Assembly (NCBI GenBank): GCA_031262405.1
Contig: JAISHS010000021.1
Coordinates: forward strand, 1-39,754
Source: Oscillospiraceae bacterium
GTDB lineage: Bacteria; Bacillota; Clostridia; Oscillospirales; Oscillospiraceae
Direction of reading: 5' to 3'
Length of the DNA stretch: 39,754 nt
Shown: positions 16,328 to 23,753 of the stretch, in pieces
Layout of the letters: each line of letters opens with the position of its first letter
Numbering within the stretch: the first letter of the stretch is position 1
Program-made: the position numbers and the translations under genes
The notes under the pieces: generated by a model
Told to the model about the DNA's origin: nothing
Databases searched by the model: none
The model's input: only the letters and a program-made list of their open reading frames with translations

Positions 16328-18106
16328 ATGCCTGAAAACAACGAAAATAAGCAAGACAGTGGCAAAAAGCCATCAACCGCCTCAAAGGCGCTGCTGCTGG
16401 CGGCACTGCTGCTGACGCTTTCATATTTGGTCTGGAGAAACTCCGGAGACCCCTCGATGGCGGCGGGCCCTCCCGCCTTTCCCGGCGCGTCTCAAGAGCT
16501 TTTCTCCCCCTCTCCCAATCCGGGAGGTAGCACGGATCCGACGCTGCCAACGGTGCCAATAGAGCCTCTTCCGGACTTTGCTCCGCGGGCGGTAGCCGCG
16601 ACGCAGCCCTCCAACTTCTTAAGCTCTACCGGCGTTCAGGTGGACGGCGCAGACGTTATGAGCTATATCGCCGCGGCTGAGGACACAATAGACTTCGGCT
16701 TTGGGCGCGACTATACCGCGATGGAGGGCGTCTTGACCTTTCGCGGGAACAACTTCCGCGACAGCCCGACCTATGGCACGGCAAACCTGTCCAGCTTCAC
16801 CCTGACGGAAAAGTGGTCGGTGAATACCGGCGCTCTGGGCGCGCCCGACGGCTCCGTCTGGACGGGCAGCGGCTGGGTGGGTCAGCCCCTCATTATCAAG
16901 TGGCCGGCCGAGACCCGCCGCATGATGAACCTATATGACCGCGCGAAGGCAAAGGAAAACCTCGTGGAGGTCATCTATGCCACGATGGACGGCAGCGTCT
17001 ATTTCCTTGATCTGGAAACCGGCGAATATACCCGCGATCCTCTGGATTTGGGCTTCACCTTCAAGGGCTCGGGTGCTCTCGACCCGCGCGGCTACCCGAT
17101 TTTATATCTCGGCTCCGGCTATGACAGCTATCAGGGACGCTCTAGGGTCTTCATTATAAATCTCATTGATTGCAGCACCATGTATCAGTTCGGGCACTCA
17201 GACCCCTATGCCCTGCGCGGCGCGTCATATTTTGACGGCTCCCCCCTCGTGGACGCGGAGACCGACCAGCTCATCTATCCGGGCGAGAACGGCATACTAT
17301 ATATAATTAAGCTCAACACCGTCTTTGATCCCGCCGAAGGAGCCCTATCAATCTCCCCGTCGAAGGTCGTCAAGTGGCGTTACAACGGTGTGCGCACTAC
17401 CTCCGGAAGCTTCTGGCTCGGCATGGAGGACAGCGCGATAATTTTCCGCGGCCATATAATCATGAGCGACAACGGCGGAAACCTTATGTGCCTCAATCTC
17501 AACACCCTCGACATCGTCTGGGTTCAAGATGTTTTGGACGACACTAACTGCACCCCCGTGCTGGAGCTTGAAAACGGACACCCCTACGTCTATACCAGCA
17601 CCTCCTTCCACGCCGGTTGGCGCGCCTACGAGACCTCTGCGGCCCCCATCCCGATTTGGAAAATTGACGCTCTTACGGGCGAAATTGTCTGGCAAACAGA
17701 CTATGACTGCTACACCGTCTCCGGCACCAGCGGCGGCGTTCAGGGCACTCTGGCGATGGGCAAAAACAACCTCTCCGACCTCATTTTCGTTCCGGTAGCC
17801 CGCAATCCCTACCCCGGCAGCGGCCTCATCGTAGCCCTCGACAAGGCGACCGGGCAAGAGGTTTGGCGGCAGGAGTCCAGCGCCTATTCATGGAGCTCGC
17901 CCGTAATTGTCTATGACTCAAAGGGCGACGGTTATGTCCTCTATTGCACCACCGGCGGTTATATGTATCTCTTCGACGGGCGCACCGGACGCGAGCTGGA
18001 CAATATCAACCTGCTCACGAATATGGAGGCCTCCCCGGCGGTTTATAACAACACAATCGTAATCGGCACCCGCGGCCAGAAGATTTACGGCGTCTCTCTC
18101 GGATAA
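16328..18106 (+). CDS. Membrane-anchored PQQ-type beta-propeller protein
   Basis: A 592-residue protein with one membrane segment near residues 20-40 (ALLLAALLLTLSYLVW). A Pro/Ser-rich linker follows, then a large domain with repeated beta-propeller blades: MDGSVYFLDLETGEYTRD, GNLMCLNLNTLDIVWVQDV, IDALTGEIVWQTDY, ALDKATGQEVWRQE, YMYLFDGRTGREL. These are PQQ/BamB-like repeats. Such proteins act as extracellular scaffolds or sugar/metal-binding sensors; no cofactor site can be assigned. ATG 16328 is preferred over 16307 because GGTGGG precedes it at 7-8 nt. It lies 84 bp after the DUF4358 gene across a weak hairpin and probably belongs to the same operon. Confidence 0.8.
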   Translation: MPENNENKQDSGKKPSTASKALLLAALLLTLSYLVWRNSGDPSMAAGPPAFPGASQELFSPSPNPGGSTDPTLPTVPIEPLPDFAPRAVAATQPSNFLSSTGVQVDGADVMSYIAAAEDTIDFGFGRDYTAMEGVLTFRGNNFRDSPTYGTANLSSFTLTEKWSVNTGALGAPDGSVWTGSGWVGQPLIIKWPAETRRMMNLYDRAKAKENLVEVIYATMDGSVYFLDLETGEYTRDPLDLGFTFKGSGALDPRGYPILYLGSGYDSYQGRSRVFIINLIDCSTMYQFGHSDPYALRGASYFDGSPLVDAETDQLIYPGENGILYIIKLNTVFDPAEGALSISPSKVVKWRYNGVRTTSGSFWLGMEDSAIIFRGHIIMSDNGGNLMCLNLNTLDIVWVQDVLDDTNCTPVLELENGHPYVYTSTSFHAGWRAYETSAAPIPIWKIDALTGEIVWQTDYDCYTVSGTSGGVQGTLAMGKNNLSDLIFVPVARNPYPGSGLIVALDKATGQEVWRQESSAYSWSSPVIVYDSKGDGYVLYCTTGGYMYLFDGRTGRELDNINLLTNMEASPAVYNNTIVIGTRGQKIYGVSLG

Positions 18107-18161
18107 ACGCTGCGGATTATTGAGAAAAAAGCTCTTGCATTTGCTTAGAACTTATGATACC

Positions 18162-18191
18162 ATAACAGGGCGCTGAAAAGCGCCCTGTTAT
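18162..18191 (+). terminator. 13-bp GAAA-loop hairpin after the propeller gene
   Basis: ATAACAGGGCGCT and AGCGCCCTGTTAT pair perfectly over 13 bp around a GAAA tetraloop, 55 bp past the stop. Only a short T/A run follows, so termination may need the loop stability rather than a U-tract. Confidence 0.6.
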
Positions 18192-18237
18192 TCAAAAGCC
18201 CCCGCTTTCGTCCCCCGCGCAGCGGGTAATTCAAATC

Positions 18238-18270
18238 GTTTTTTTCGGCGGCGTGTACGGCGAAAAAAAC
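18238..18270 (+). repeat. Left copy of the tRNA-flanking hairpin
   Basis: GTTTTTTTCG and CGAAAAAAAC pair (10 bp) around GCGGCGTGTACGG. A closely similar unit in reverse orientation lies at 18544-18574, on the other side of tRNA-Pro. Confidence 0.75.
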
Positions 18271-18276
18271 TCTTCT

Positions 18277-18347
18277 CAGCTCACGAGTCGCCGCGAAGCG
18301 GCACGTGGTGAGCTGCAAAATCAAATTGAATGCTTGCATTCAATTTG
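18277..18347. repeat. Two palindromes directly upstream of tRNA-Pro
   Basis: CAGCTCAC/GTGAGCTG (18277-18284 and 18308-18315) encloses GCCGC-GAA-GCGGC (18290-18302). Next, CAAATTGAATGC and GCATTCAATTTG (18322-18333, 18336-18347) form a perfect 12-bp inverted repeat with a 2-nt spacer, ending 8 bp before the tRNA. Confidence 0.75.
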
Positions 18348-18355
18348 CTATACGA

Positions 18356-18431
18356 CCGGGTGTGGCGCAGTTGGTAGCGCGCTTGACTGGGGGTCAAGAG
18401 GCCGTGAGTTCAAGTCTCGCCACTCGGACCA
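18356..18431 (+). tRNA. tRNA-Pro (anticodon GGG)
   Basis: A complete 76-nt cloverleaf with encoded CCA. The acceptor stem CCGGGTG pairs with CACTCGG (one G-U), followed by discriminator A and CCA (18429-18431). The D arm is GCGC/GCGC with AGTTGGTA. The anticodon stem CTTGA/TCAAG encloses CTGGGGG, giving anticodon GGG, which reads CCC and CCU. The T arm is GTGAG-TTCAAGT-CTCGC. It is a single isolated tRNA gene in a palindrome-rich gap. Confidence 0.97.
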
Positions 18432-18438
18432 AAACATC

Positions 18439-18465
18439 TCGAGGGGGTATCCAATACCCCCTCGA
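18439..18465 (+). other. 12-bp triloop hairpin immediately after tRNA-Pro
   Basis: TCGAGGGGGTAT and ATACCCCCTCGA pair perfectly around CCA, 7 bp past the tRNA 3' end. It is a strong structure without a T-tract, perhaps a processing or termination signal for the tRNA precursor. Confidence 0.7.
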
Positions 18466-18477
18466 CGTTCATTCGTG

Positions 18478-18601
18478 CCGCTTTGCGGCGACTCATTCGC
18501 GGCTCCTCTCCGGATCGTGCGCGCGACGCGCACGGGCAAAGGAGTTTTTTCACCGTACACGCCGCTGAAAAAACATTATTCAAATCTGCCGCTTCGCGGC
18601 T
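18478..18601. repeat. Palindrome cluster with the right copy of the tRNA-flanking hairpin
   Basis: In order: GCCGC-TTT-GCGGC (18478-18490), CGTGCGCG-CGA-CGCGCACG (18516-18534), GTTTTTTC...GAAAAAAC (18544-18574, loop holding the CCGTACACGCCGC core shared with the left copy), and GCCGC-TTC-GCGGC (18589-18601). Nothing in this stretch looks coding. Confidence 0.7.
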
Positions 18602-18689
18602 TATGTGTCTTTATCGTATCTAAATTAATCAAATACGCCAAAAATGAGGGTTCGCCATGGGCGGGCCTTCATTTTTATTGCTATCTTTA

Positions 18690-18718
18690 CTGACAAGCGC
18701 GTCAAATCATGCTATACT
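18690..18718 (+). promoter_or_regulatory. Extended -10 promoter upstream of the RhuM remnant
   Basis: CTGACA (18690-18695), a 17-bp spacer and TATACT (18713-18718) preceded by TGC. The 13-mer TCATGCTATACTG at 18707-18719 recurs exactly at 18818-18830, just before the gene's GGAGG, giving a second extended -10. CATTCATGC also occurs twice (18802, 18815). The repeats suggest an operator or a duplicated start site. Confidence 0.55.
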
Positions 18719-18858
18719 GTCTGCAAGCAAACGGTATAGCAGATATTTAAGTCGTTTTTCTCGCCGCTAAAGCGGCAACCGAAAAACATGACACAGCATA
18801 CCATTCATGCTCCGCATTCATGCTATACTGACAAAAAGATAGATGGAGGCGTTGATTT

Positions 18859-19535
18859 GTGACGGATATGGAAGCCAGCATTATCTTATATCAGACTGAC
18901 GATGGGAAAGTAAGTGTCAACGTCCGCTTCGAGAATGAAACTTTTTGGCTGACGCAGAAAGCGATTGCCGAACTGTTTGATACAGAGCGCAGCGTTATCA
19001 CAAAACACCTTTCCAATATCTACGCGGACGAAGAACTCGATAGGGAGTCAACTTGTGCAAAATTTGCACAAGTTCAAACAGAGGGAAAACGCAAGGTTGC
19101 GCGAAGCGTTGATTTCTACAATCTGGACGCCATCATCGCTGTCGGCTATCGTGTCAATTCAAAAAAAGCGACGCGCTTCCGCCAGTGGGCGACGCAAACC
19201 TTGAAAGAATACATTCAAAAGGGCTTCGTCCTCAATGACGAGATGCTCAAAAACGGCAGACCCTTTGGCAAGGATTACTTTGATGAATTGCTGGAACGTA
19301 TCCGCGAGATACGCGCCAGCGAACGCCGTGCCTATCAGAAAATCACCGATATTTTTGAGCAGTGCAGCTATGACTATGACAGCAAGAGCAACGTAACCAC
19401 CGACTTTTACGCTTTCGTCCAGAACAAGCTGCATTATGCCATTACAGGCAAGACCGCGAGTACATTTCGCAATTTGACCGTGAGTTTGCTATCTATTTGA
19501 AAGGCAGCGCAAACAAGGAGTCTGAGAAAACATAA
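18859..19535 (+). pseudogene. RhuM-family protein, internally deleted and frameshifted
   Basis: The first frame starts at GTG 18859 (GGAGG 9 nt upstream). It encodes about 195 residues typical of RhuM proteins: ILYQTDDGKVSVNVRFENET, FWLTQKAIAELFDTERSVITKH, then VDFYNLDAIIAVGYRVNSKKATRFRQWAT and VQNKLHYAITGKTA. Full RhuM proteins run to about 330 residues. Here, right after HYAITGKTA, the frame breaks off to a stop at 19500. A second frame, opening near 19450, gives DREYISQFDREFAIYLKG and ends at 19535, which looks like a RhuM C-terminus. The simplest reading is loss of about 100 codons with a change of frame. RhuM is known from a Salmonella pathogenicity island; its function is unclear. Confidence 0.75.
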
Positions 19536-19559
19536 ACCGCGGGTATTAAAACTTGGATC

Positions 19560-19597
19560 AAAACGAATCCCTCGCCTGTGGCGGGGGATTTGTTTTT
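19560..19597 (+). terminator. Rho-independent terminator, repeat copy 1
   Basis: AATCCCTCGCC and GGCGGGGGATT pair over 11 bp (one G-U) around TGT, extended outward by AAAAC/GTTTT, with TGTTTTTA following. A near-identical copy lies at 35060. Two ATTATTC heptamers follow at 19598-19611. Confidence 0.85.
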
Positions 19598-19648
19598 ATT
19601 ATTCATTATTCACTAGCCAGCGCGCTCCGCTCCTGTCTGTTCCGATAA

Positions 19649-20575
19649 TCAGAAATTTATTGTGATAGCCTCCGTATCCATTATTGTATCCCAAGCTTCT
19701 TTATCAAATATGTGGAAAGACAATTCAACCGTATCAATAGATGTTATGTTGTTCGATTCCAATTCGTCCGATAAAAACGAAATTTCATCAAAGGCTTTTG
19801 CACTATTTAGAATATCCGAAGAAAAGATCGGCGAGACCATGAATCCGTTTATAGAAACTTCTCTGACCTGAATTGTAGCGTCAATCCCACTGTTATTTTC
19901 AATATACAAATAGAGGTCTGCGCCCCAAAAGCTTTCCACATCGTCAATCCGCTTTGCGACAATTCTGAAGCCATTTTGATTTAGAACCTCAATACCGCTA
20001 TCATCATATGTTTGCGTGTACTCTATACCTTCATTCACAGAAACGCTGATAGACTCTGAATCAAAAATTGTATCCCACGTATCAGAGTCGAACACATGAA
20101 ATTTGATTGTTACGTCTTTCATAACCGAAATGTTTAATGCTTCAAAATCACTACTCATAAATGTAACAGCGTCATTTGCTTTTTTTCCTGCAGCAACATC
20201 TATTGAGCACATCGTATCAACCATTAGGCCGTTTACTGTTACATCACGGGTTTGAACTGTAACACTTTTATCCGAATTGTTTTCGACCAACAGTTTCCAC
20301 TCTAGCCCTAACCACGTATCCTCTGCGCCGGTAAGCGTGATGCGAATTCCATCTTGTTCAACAAGAATCTGCTCTGAAACACTTGGTTCAGCAGTATTAA
20401 TAGTCGGGGTTTCCGCCGAGTTTTGTGTCTCCGGCGGAGAAGATTCTTCGTTTGAAGTTTGGGAATCAGTTTCAACGCTTATCGGCGTTTTTGCAGTACC
20501 ACCCATCTCTGAACCGCAAGCGGTCAAAGACAGCACAAGAACAAGCGCAAGGGTAAGAGTAAGTAGCTTTTTCAT
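19649..20575 (-). CDS. Lipoprotein with two tandem homologous beta domains
   Basis: A 308-residue protein with a clear lipoprotein signal peptide (lipobox LTAC, Cys20) and a Ser/Thr/Glu-rich linker to about residue 65. Two related domains follow (about 70-185 and 195-308). They share NGxMV, then CSIDV or SSDIL, then FMSSDFEALN or FLSDELESN, then FHVFDSDTWDTIFDSESI or FHIFDKEAWDTIMDTEAI. The repeat looks Ig-like and beta-rich. I do not recognise a named family; DUF5067 or DUF4352-type lipoproteins are possible relatives. The gene is AT-rich compared with the housekeeping genes. It has its own promoter and is divergent from the XRE regulator. Confidence 0.8.
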   Translation of the reverse strand: MKKLLTLTLALVLVLSLTACGSEMGGTAKTPISVETDSQTSNEESSPPETQNSAETPTINTAEPSVSEQILVEQDGIRITLTGAEDTWLGLEWKLLVENNSDKSVTVQTRDVTVNGLMVDTMCSIDVAAGKKANDAVTFMSSDFEALNISVMKDVTIKFHVFDSDTWDTIFDSESISVSVNEGIEYTQTYDDSGIEVLNQNGFRIVAKRIDDVESFWGADLYLYIENNSGIDATIQVREVSINGFMVSPIFSSDILNSAKAFDEISFLSDELESNNITSIDTVELSFHIFDKEAWDTIMDTEAITINF

Positions 20576-20621
20576 TTTCCTAACCCTCCAGATTATTTAA
20601 ATTCGCCTAGATTACCGACAA

Positions 20622-20651
20622 ATTATAACACAAATAGATTTAGCTAGTCAA
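20622..20651 (-). promoter_or_regulatory. Promoter of the duplicated-domain lipoprotein gene
   Basis: On the minus strand TTGACT (20651-20646), an 18-bp spacer and TATAAT (20627-20622). Transcription starts about 40 nt before the ATG at 20575, which is preceded by GGAGG and AGGAA. The gap is shared with the divergent XRE gene. Confidence 0.75.
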
Positions 20652-20751
20652 TACAAATTAAGCGAAAATCAACACTATTAATGAATATTTCTCTATTGGT
20701 TTGTTCCTAAGTGGCCGCTAACCCTTTACAGTAGGTAAGGGGTGATACTTG

Positions 20752-21081
20752 ATGGCATTAGACCGCTTAAACGTAGGCACACGGATTAAGAAGGCAAGAA
20801 TAGATAAAAAACTAACGCAAGCGGAGCTTGCGGAACGCTTAGAATTATCCAACAATTATATTAGCAGTATTGAGCGGGGTACTTCTATTCCGAGCCTTGA
20901 TTGCTTCATAAGGGTATGCAATGCCTTAGATGTAACCGCCGATATGCTATTGACCGATTCAGTCTATAAGGCTAACGAATATCTAAAGGAGAGCATAGCA
21001 ATTAAACTTGAAAAGTGTTCTAAGAAGAACATGAGGATAGCGGAGAGATTTATTGATTTGCTCTTAGAAGAAAACGAATAA
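20752..21081 (+). CDS. XRE-family helix-turn-helix regulator
   Basis: A 109-residue DNA-binding protein. Residues about 6-62 form a standard Cro/CI-type HTH: VGTRIKKARIDKKLTQAEL, ERLELSNNYISSIERGTSIPS, then CNALDVTADMLLTD. A short helical tail (about 65-109) may dimerise. Such SinR/ImmR-like single-domain regulators repress small local regulons, and the divergent lipoprotein gene is a natural candidate target. ATG 20752 is chosen, with AAGGGGTGA about 7 nt upstream; the TTG just before it is an alternative. The gene is AT-rich, like its neighbour. A strong terminator follows. Confidence 0.9.
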   Translation: MALDRLNVGTRIKKARIDKKLTQAELAERLELSNNYISSIERGTSIPSLDCFIRVCNALDVTADMLLTDSVYKANEYLKESIAIKLEKCSKKNMRIAERFIDLLLEENE

Positions 21082-21085
21082 AATT

Positions 21086-21119
21086 GGGGCTGTAGCCACG
21101 TTTCTCTGGCTACAGCCCC
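21086..21119. terminator. Bidirectional terminator between converging XRE and kinase genes
   Basis: GGGGCTGTAGCCA and TGGCTACAGCCCC pair perfectly (13 bp) around an 8-nt loop. On the minus strand AATTTTATT follows the stem; on the plus strand TTGT follows. It lies 4 bp past the XRE stop and 12 bp past the hybrid kinase stop. Confidence 0.88.
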
Positions 21120-21131
21120 TTGTATCAAAAA

Positions 21132-23753
21132 TCAACCGATCTGTTTTGCGGCGGCGGAGCAAAGCGCGCTTGCCTCCTCAAACTCGGCGTGTAAAATTAG
21201 CTTTGAAGCCTCCGCTAACATTGAGGCGGTAGCATCGCTCCACTTATAATCTCCGAGAGAAGCAAGCAGCTTTTCCGCCGCAGCGCTGTCGTAATTATCG
21301 CAGGCGGCGGCAATATCGACGAGCGTTTTTTGAAGCAGCTCGGTATCCTCCGGCAATAATCCGCTTTTCTTTTCGGGCGTGATTTTGAGAGCAAACGCAG
21401 CTAATTCTTCGATAAACTGGGGCGTGTTGGCTTCAATAAATGTCATGTCGCCGGCACGTCCGGCTTTTTCAAGGGCTTTTGCAAGCTCTGAAAGAGAAGC
21501 GTTTCCGACGTTCGCGCAGGCTGATTTCATCGCGTGAGCGGTGGTTGTAAATAGCTTTATATCGTCCTTGCCGAGTTCGCGTAGAATCGGAATCGCCTTA
21601 CTAACATCGCGAGTAAAAACTTCGATGAGCTTCGGTGAAACGCCTTCATTATCTTTTGCAATCGGTTTTTCACTGTCGGCAGATTCCGCCGCTTTGCTCT
21701 TATCGCGGACAAAGCGGTTCAGAACAGTATTAAGCCGCCTAATATCAATCGGCTTTGAGATAAAATCGTCAAAGCCTTTTTCGCGGAACATCGCTTCGTT
21801 ACCGGTCAGCGCGTTCGCGGTAAGCGCGACAATGGGCGCGGTATAGCCCATGCTGCGGAGCCTTTCGACGGTTTCTATCCCGTCCATTTTCGGCATCATA
21901 TGATCCATAAAAATGATGTCATAGGATTCCCCGGCGCGGACGAGGTCAATCGCCGCGTAACCGCTTGTAACGGCAGTAACACTTATGCCGTAAGGACGAA
22001 GCAGACCCTCCGCGACATAGAGGTTAGTTTCCACATCGTCAACTATAAGCGCCTTGCCATAGGGCATATATTCGCGGACAATCTGCAGCTGCTGAGTTTG
22101 TCTATCGCGGGAATAGGAAAAATCTGAAAGCCGCGCCGCAAGCTCTGTGCCGATTGTCTGTTCACCCGCAACCAGCTGCGGAATAGTTATCGTAAATACA
22201 GAGCCTACGCCGAATTCGGACTGAATATCCATTTTGCCGTTCATGAGGCCTAGTAAGCGGTTGGTAATACTCATTCCGAGCCCTGTGCCCTCCGTTGTGC
22301 GGTTCGTTTCAAGATTAAAGCGGGCGAATTCGTTCCCGAGCGCCGCCACATCCTCCGGCTTCATGCCCTGTCCCGTATCTGAAACGGAAACAATCAGATT
22401 TATTCCGTCCGCTGTTTTTTCGTGCCTTACGCTCATTTTTACACTGCCGCGGTCGGTATATTTAAATGCGTTCGTTAAGATATTACCGAGTATTTGTTTT
22501 ATACGCAGTTCATCGCCGATAAAATTAGCCGGCGTGTCCTCATAAACCTTAAGAGAGAATTCAATCGGTTTTGAACCGAGATGCGCGATATAGAGCGAAA
22601 CTGTGTCATTAATTAGCGATGCAAGATCATACTCCGAGGGCAGAATCTCAAGCTTGCCCGTTTCGATTTTGGACAGATCTAAGATGTCGTTTACTATACC
22701 GAGCAGACCGTGTCCCGAAGCATAGATTTTGCCGATAGCCTCTTGTGCTTCATATGGAAGGTCCTCGCGTCCCATCTGCATCTGAGAAATACCGATAATC
22801 GCATTCATCGGCGTGCGGATTTCGTGGGACATTGTAGCCAAGAATTTTGATTTTGAGATGTTTGCGCGGTTGGCGGCTTCCTTTTCACGCTCGGCCTCAA
22901 GCTTTGCCTCTACCGTTGCCGTAACGTCTGCAACGTCAATAAACATACCGTTTGTGTCGCCCTCGAGCTTGTCGCAGACAATCTTAAAATATCGCGGCTC
23001 ACTATTTACATCTATCTTGCGGACGTCTTCAAAGTATCCCTGGTTTTCGATAATATCGGCAATCAGCATCTTTATGTCAAAATCGCGGAAGAGGTCAAGC
23101 ACAGGCCGACCTATCGCATACTCCGCCGGGAAATCGGCGAACGCCGCCATTTGCTTGGAGATATATGAAACCTTCCGCATATCGTCGACAATAAGCAGCA
23201 TGTTCGGCGTGGTCTTTAGGAGCGACGAAAGCGCATCCAAGCCTTTTTGCGCCGCGGTATCTCGGACTGTGAGCCGGTACGCCAAGATCATTAGGAATAC
23301 AAAGCCATAGACAAATAAAATCCCGTCAATCACCATATCACGCAAATCCGCTCGGGCAGGGTCGACGAACACGGTAAAGTATAGCGGGATATTGACAGAA
23401 ACGCTGATAAAGAAAAAGATAAGCACATTGCGGAAGTTGAGATAGATACAGACAATTCCGACAACGCAAAGCATAGAAATAAAGTAATATCCGAAATCAC
23501 GCAGAACGTAAGCTCCGACAAGGAATACCGCCATAATAAAGACGCCCGTTACAAGCGGAACGTATTTTCCGCCCTTCATGTGCGTTTGAATAAACGCCAA
23601 GAAAACTGTGGTAAAAATGCAGAGTATAATTACATTCATTCCGTGACTGCCTTCATTGTGGAGGATTATGTCCTCCACAAGCCGCAGAATCCCGTAAAGC
23701 ATAACGCCGAAGCGACCGACGTGATTTGCAATTTTATATTCGTTGCTGATCAT
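21132..23753 (-). CDS. Hybrid sensor histidine kinase (5TM-PAS-HisKA-HATPase-REC-Hpt)
   Basis: An 873-residue membrane kinase. About five membrane segments (residues 15-165) are followed by a PAS-like domain (about 172-285) and a short coiled coil. HisKA has the phospho-His in FLATMSHEIRTPMNA (about residue 308). The ATPase has NILTNAFKYTD, VSDTGQGM and TEGTGLGMSI. The receiver has the acceptor Asp near 615 in DIIFMDHMMPKMDG. A C-terminal Hpt-type helical domain carries a candidate phospho-His in TTAHAMKSACANVG (about 740). The architecture implies an internal four-step phosphorelay. The start ATG overlaps the lipid kinase stop by 4 bp and has AGGAG 9 nt upstream. From HisKA onward it closely resembles the kinase at 24709. 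No DNA-binding output is present. Confidence 0.93.
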   Translation of the reverse strand: MISNEYKIANHVGRFGVMLYGILRLVEDIILHNEGSHGMNVIILCIFTTVFLAFIQTHMKGGKYVPLVTGVFIMAVFLVGAYVLRDFGYYFISMLCVVGIVCIYLNFRNVLIFFFISVSVNIPLYFTVFVDPARADLRDMVIDGILFVYGFVFLMILAYRLTVRDTAAQKGLDALSSLLKTTPNMLLIVDDMRKVSYISKQMAAFADFPAEYAIGRPVLDLFRDFDIKMLIADIIENQGYFEDVRKIDVNSEPRYFKIVCDKLEGDTNGMFIDVADVTATVEAKLEAEREKEAANRANISKSKFLATMSHEIRTPMNAIIGISQMQMGREDLPYEAQEAIGKIYASGHGLLGIVNDILDLSKIETGKLEILPSEYDLASLINDTVSLYIAHLGSKPIEFSLKVYEDTPANFIGDELRIKQILGNILTNAFKYTDRGSVKMSVRHEKTADGINLIVSVSDTGQGMKPEDVAALGNEFARFNLETNRTTEGTGLGMSITNRLLGLMNGKMDIQSEFGVGSVFTITIPQLVAGEQTIGTELAARLSDFSYSRDRQTQQLQIVREYMPYGKALIVDDVETNLYVAEGLLRPYGISVTAVTSGYAAIDLVRAGESYDIIFMDHMMPKMDGIETVERLRSMGYTAPIVALTANALTGNEAMFREKGFDDFISKPIDIRRLNTVLNRFVRDKSKAAESADSEKPIAKDNEGVSPKLIEVFTRDVSKAIPILRELGKDDIKLFTTTAHAMKSACANVGNASLSELAKALEKAGRAGDMTFIEANTPQFIEELAAFALKITPEKKSGLLPEDTELLQKTLVDIAAACDNYDSAAAEKLLASLGDYKWSDATASMLAEASKLILHAEFEEASALCSAAAKQIG

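Noticed and set aside
18348-18560. Minus-strand frame of 70 codons reading WSEWRDLNSRPLDPQSS
   Set aside because: It is the antisense of tRNA-Pro. This peptide is a well-known false protein arising from tRNA genes.
18356-20800. Attachment-site duplication of the tRNA-Pro 3' end
   Set aside because: No second copy of the tRNA 3' segment was seen by eye in the downstream region, and no integrase gene is present.
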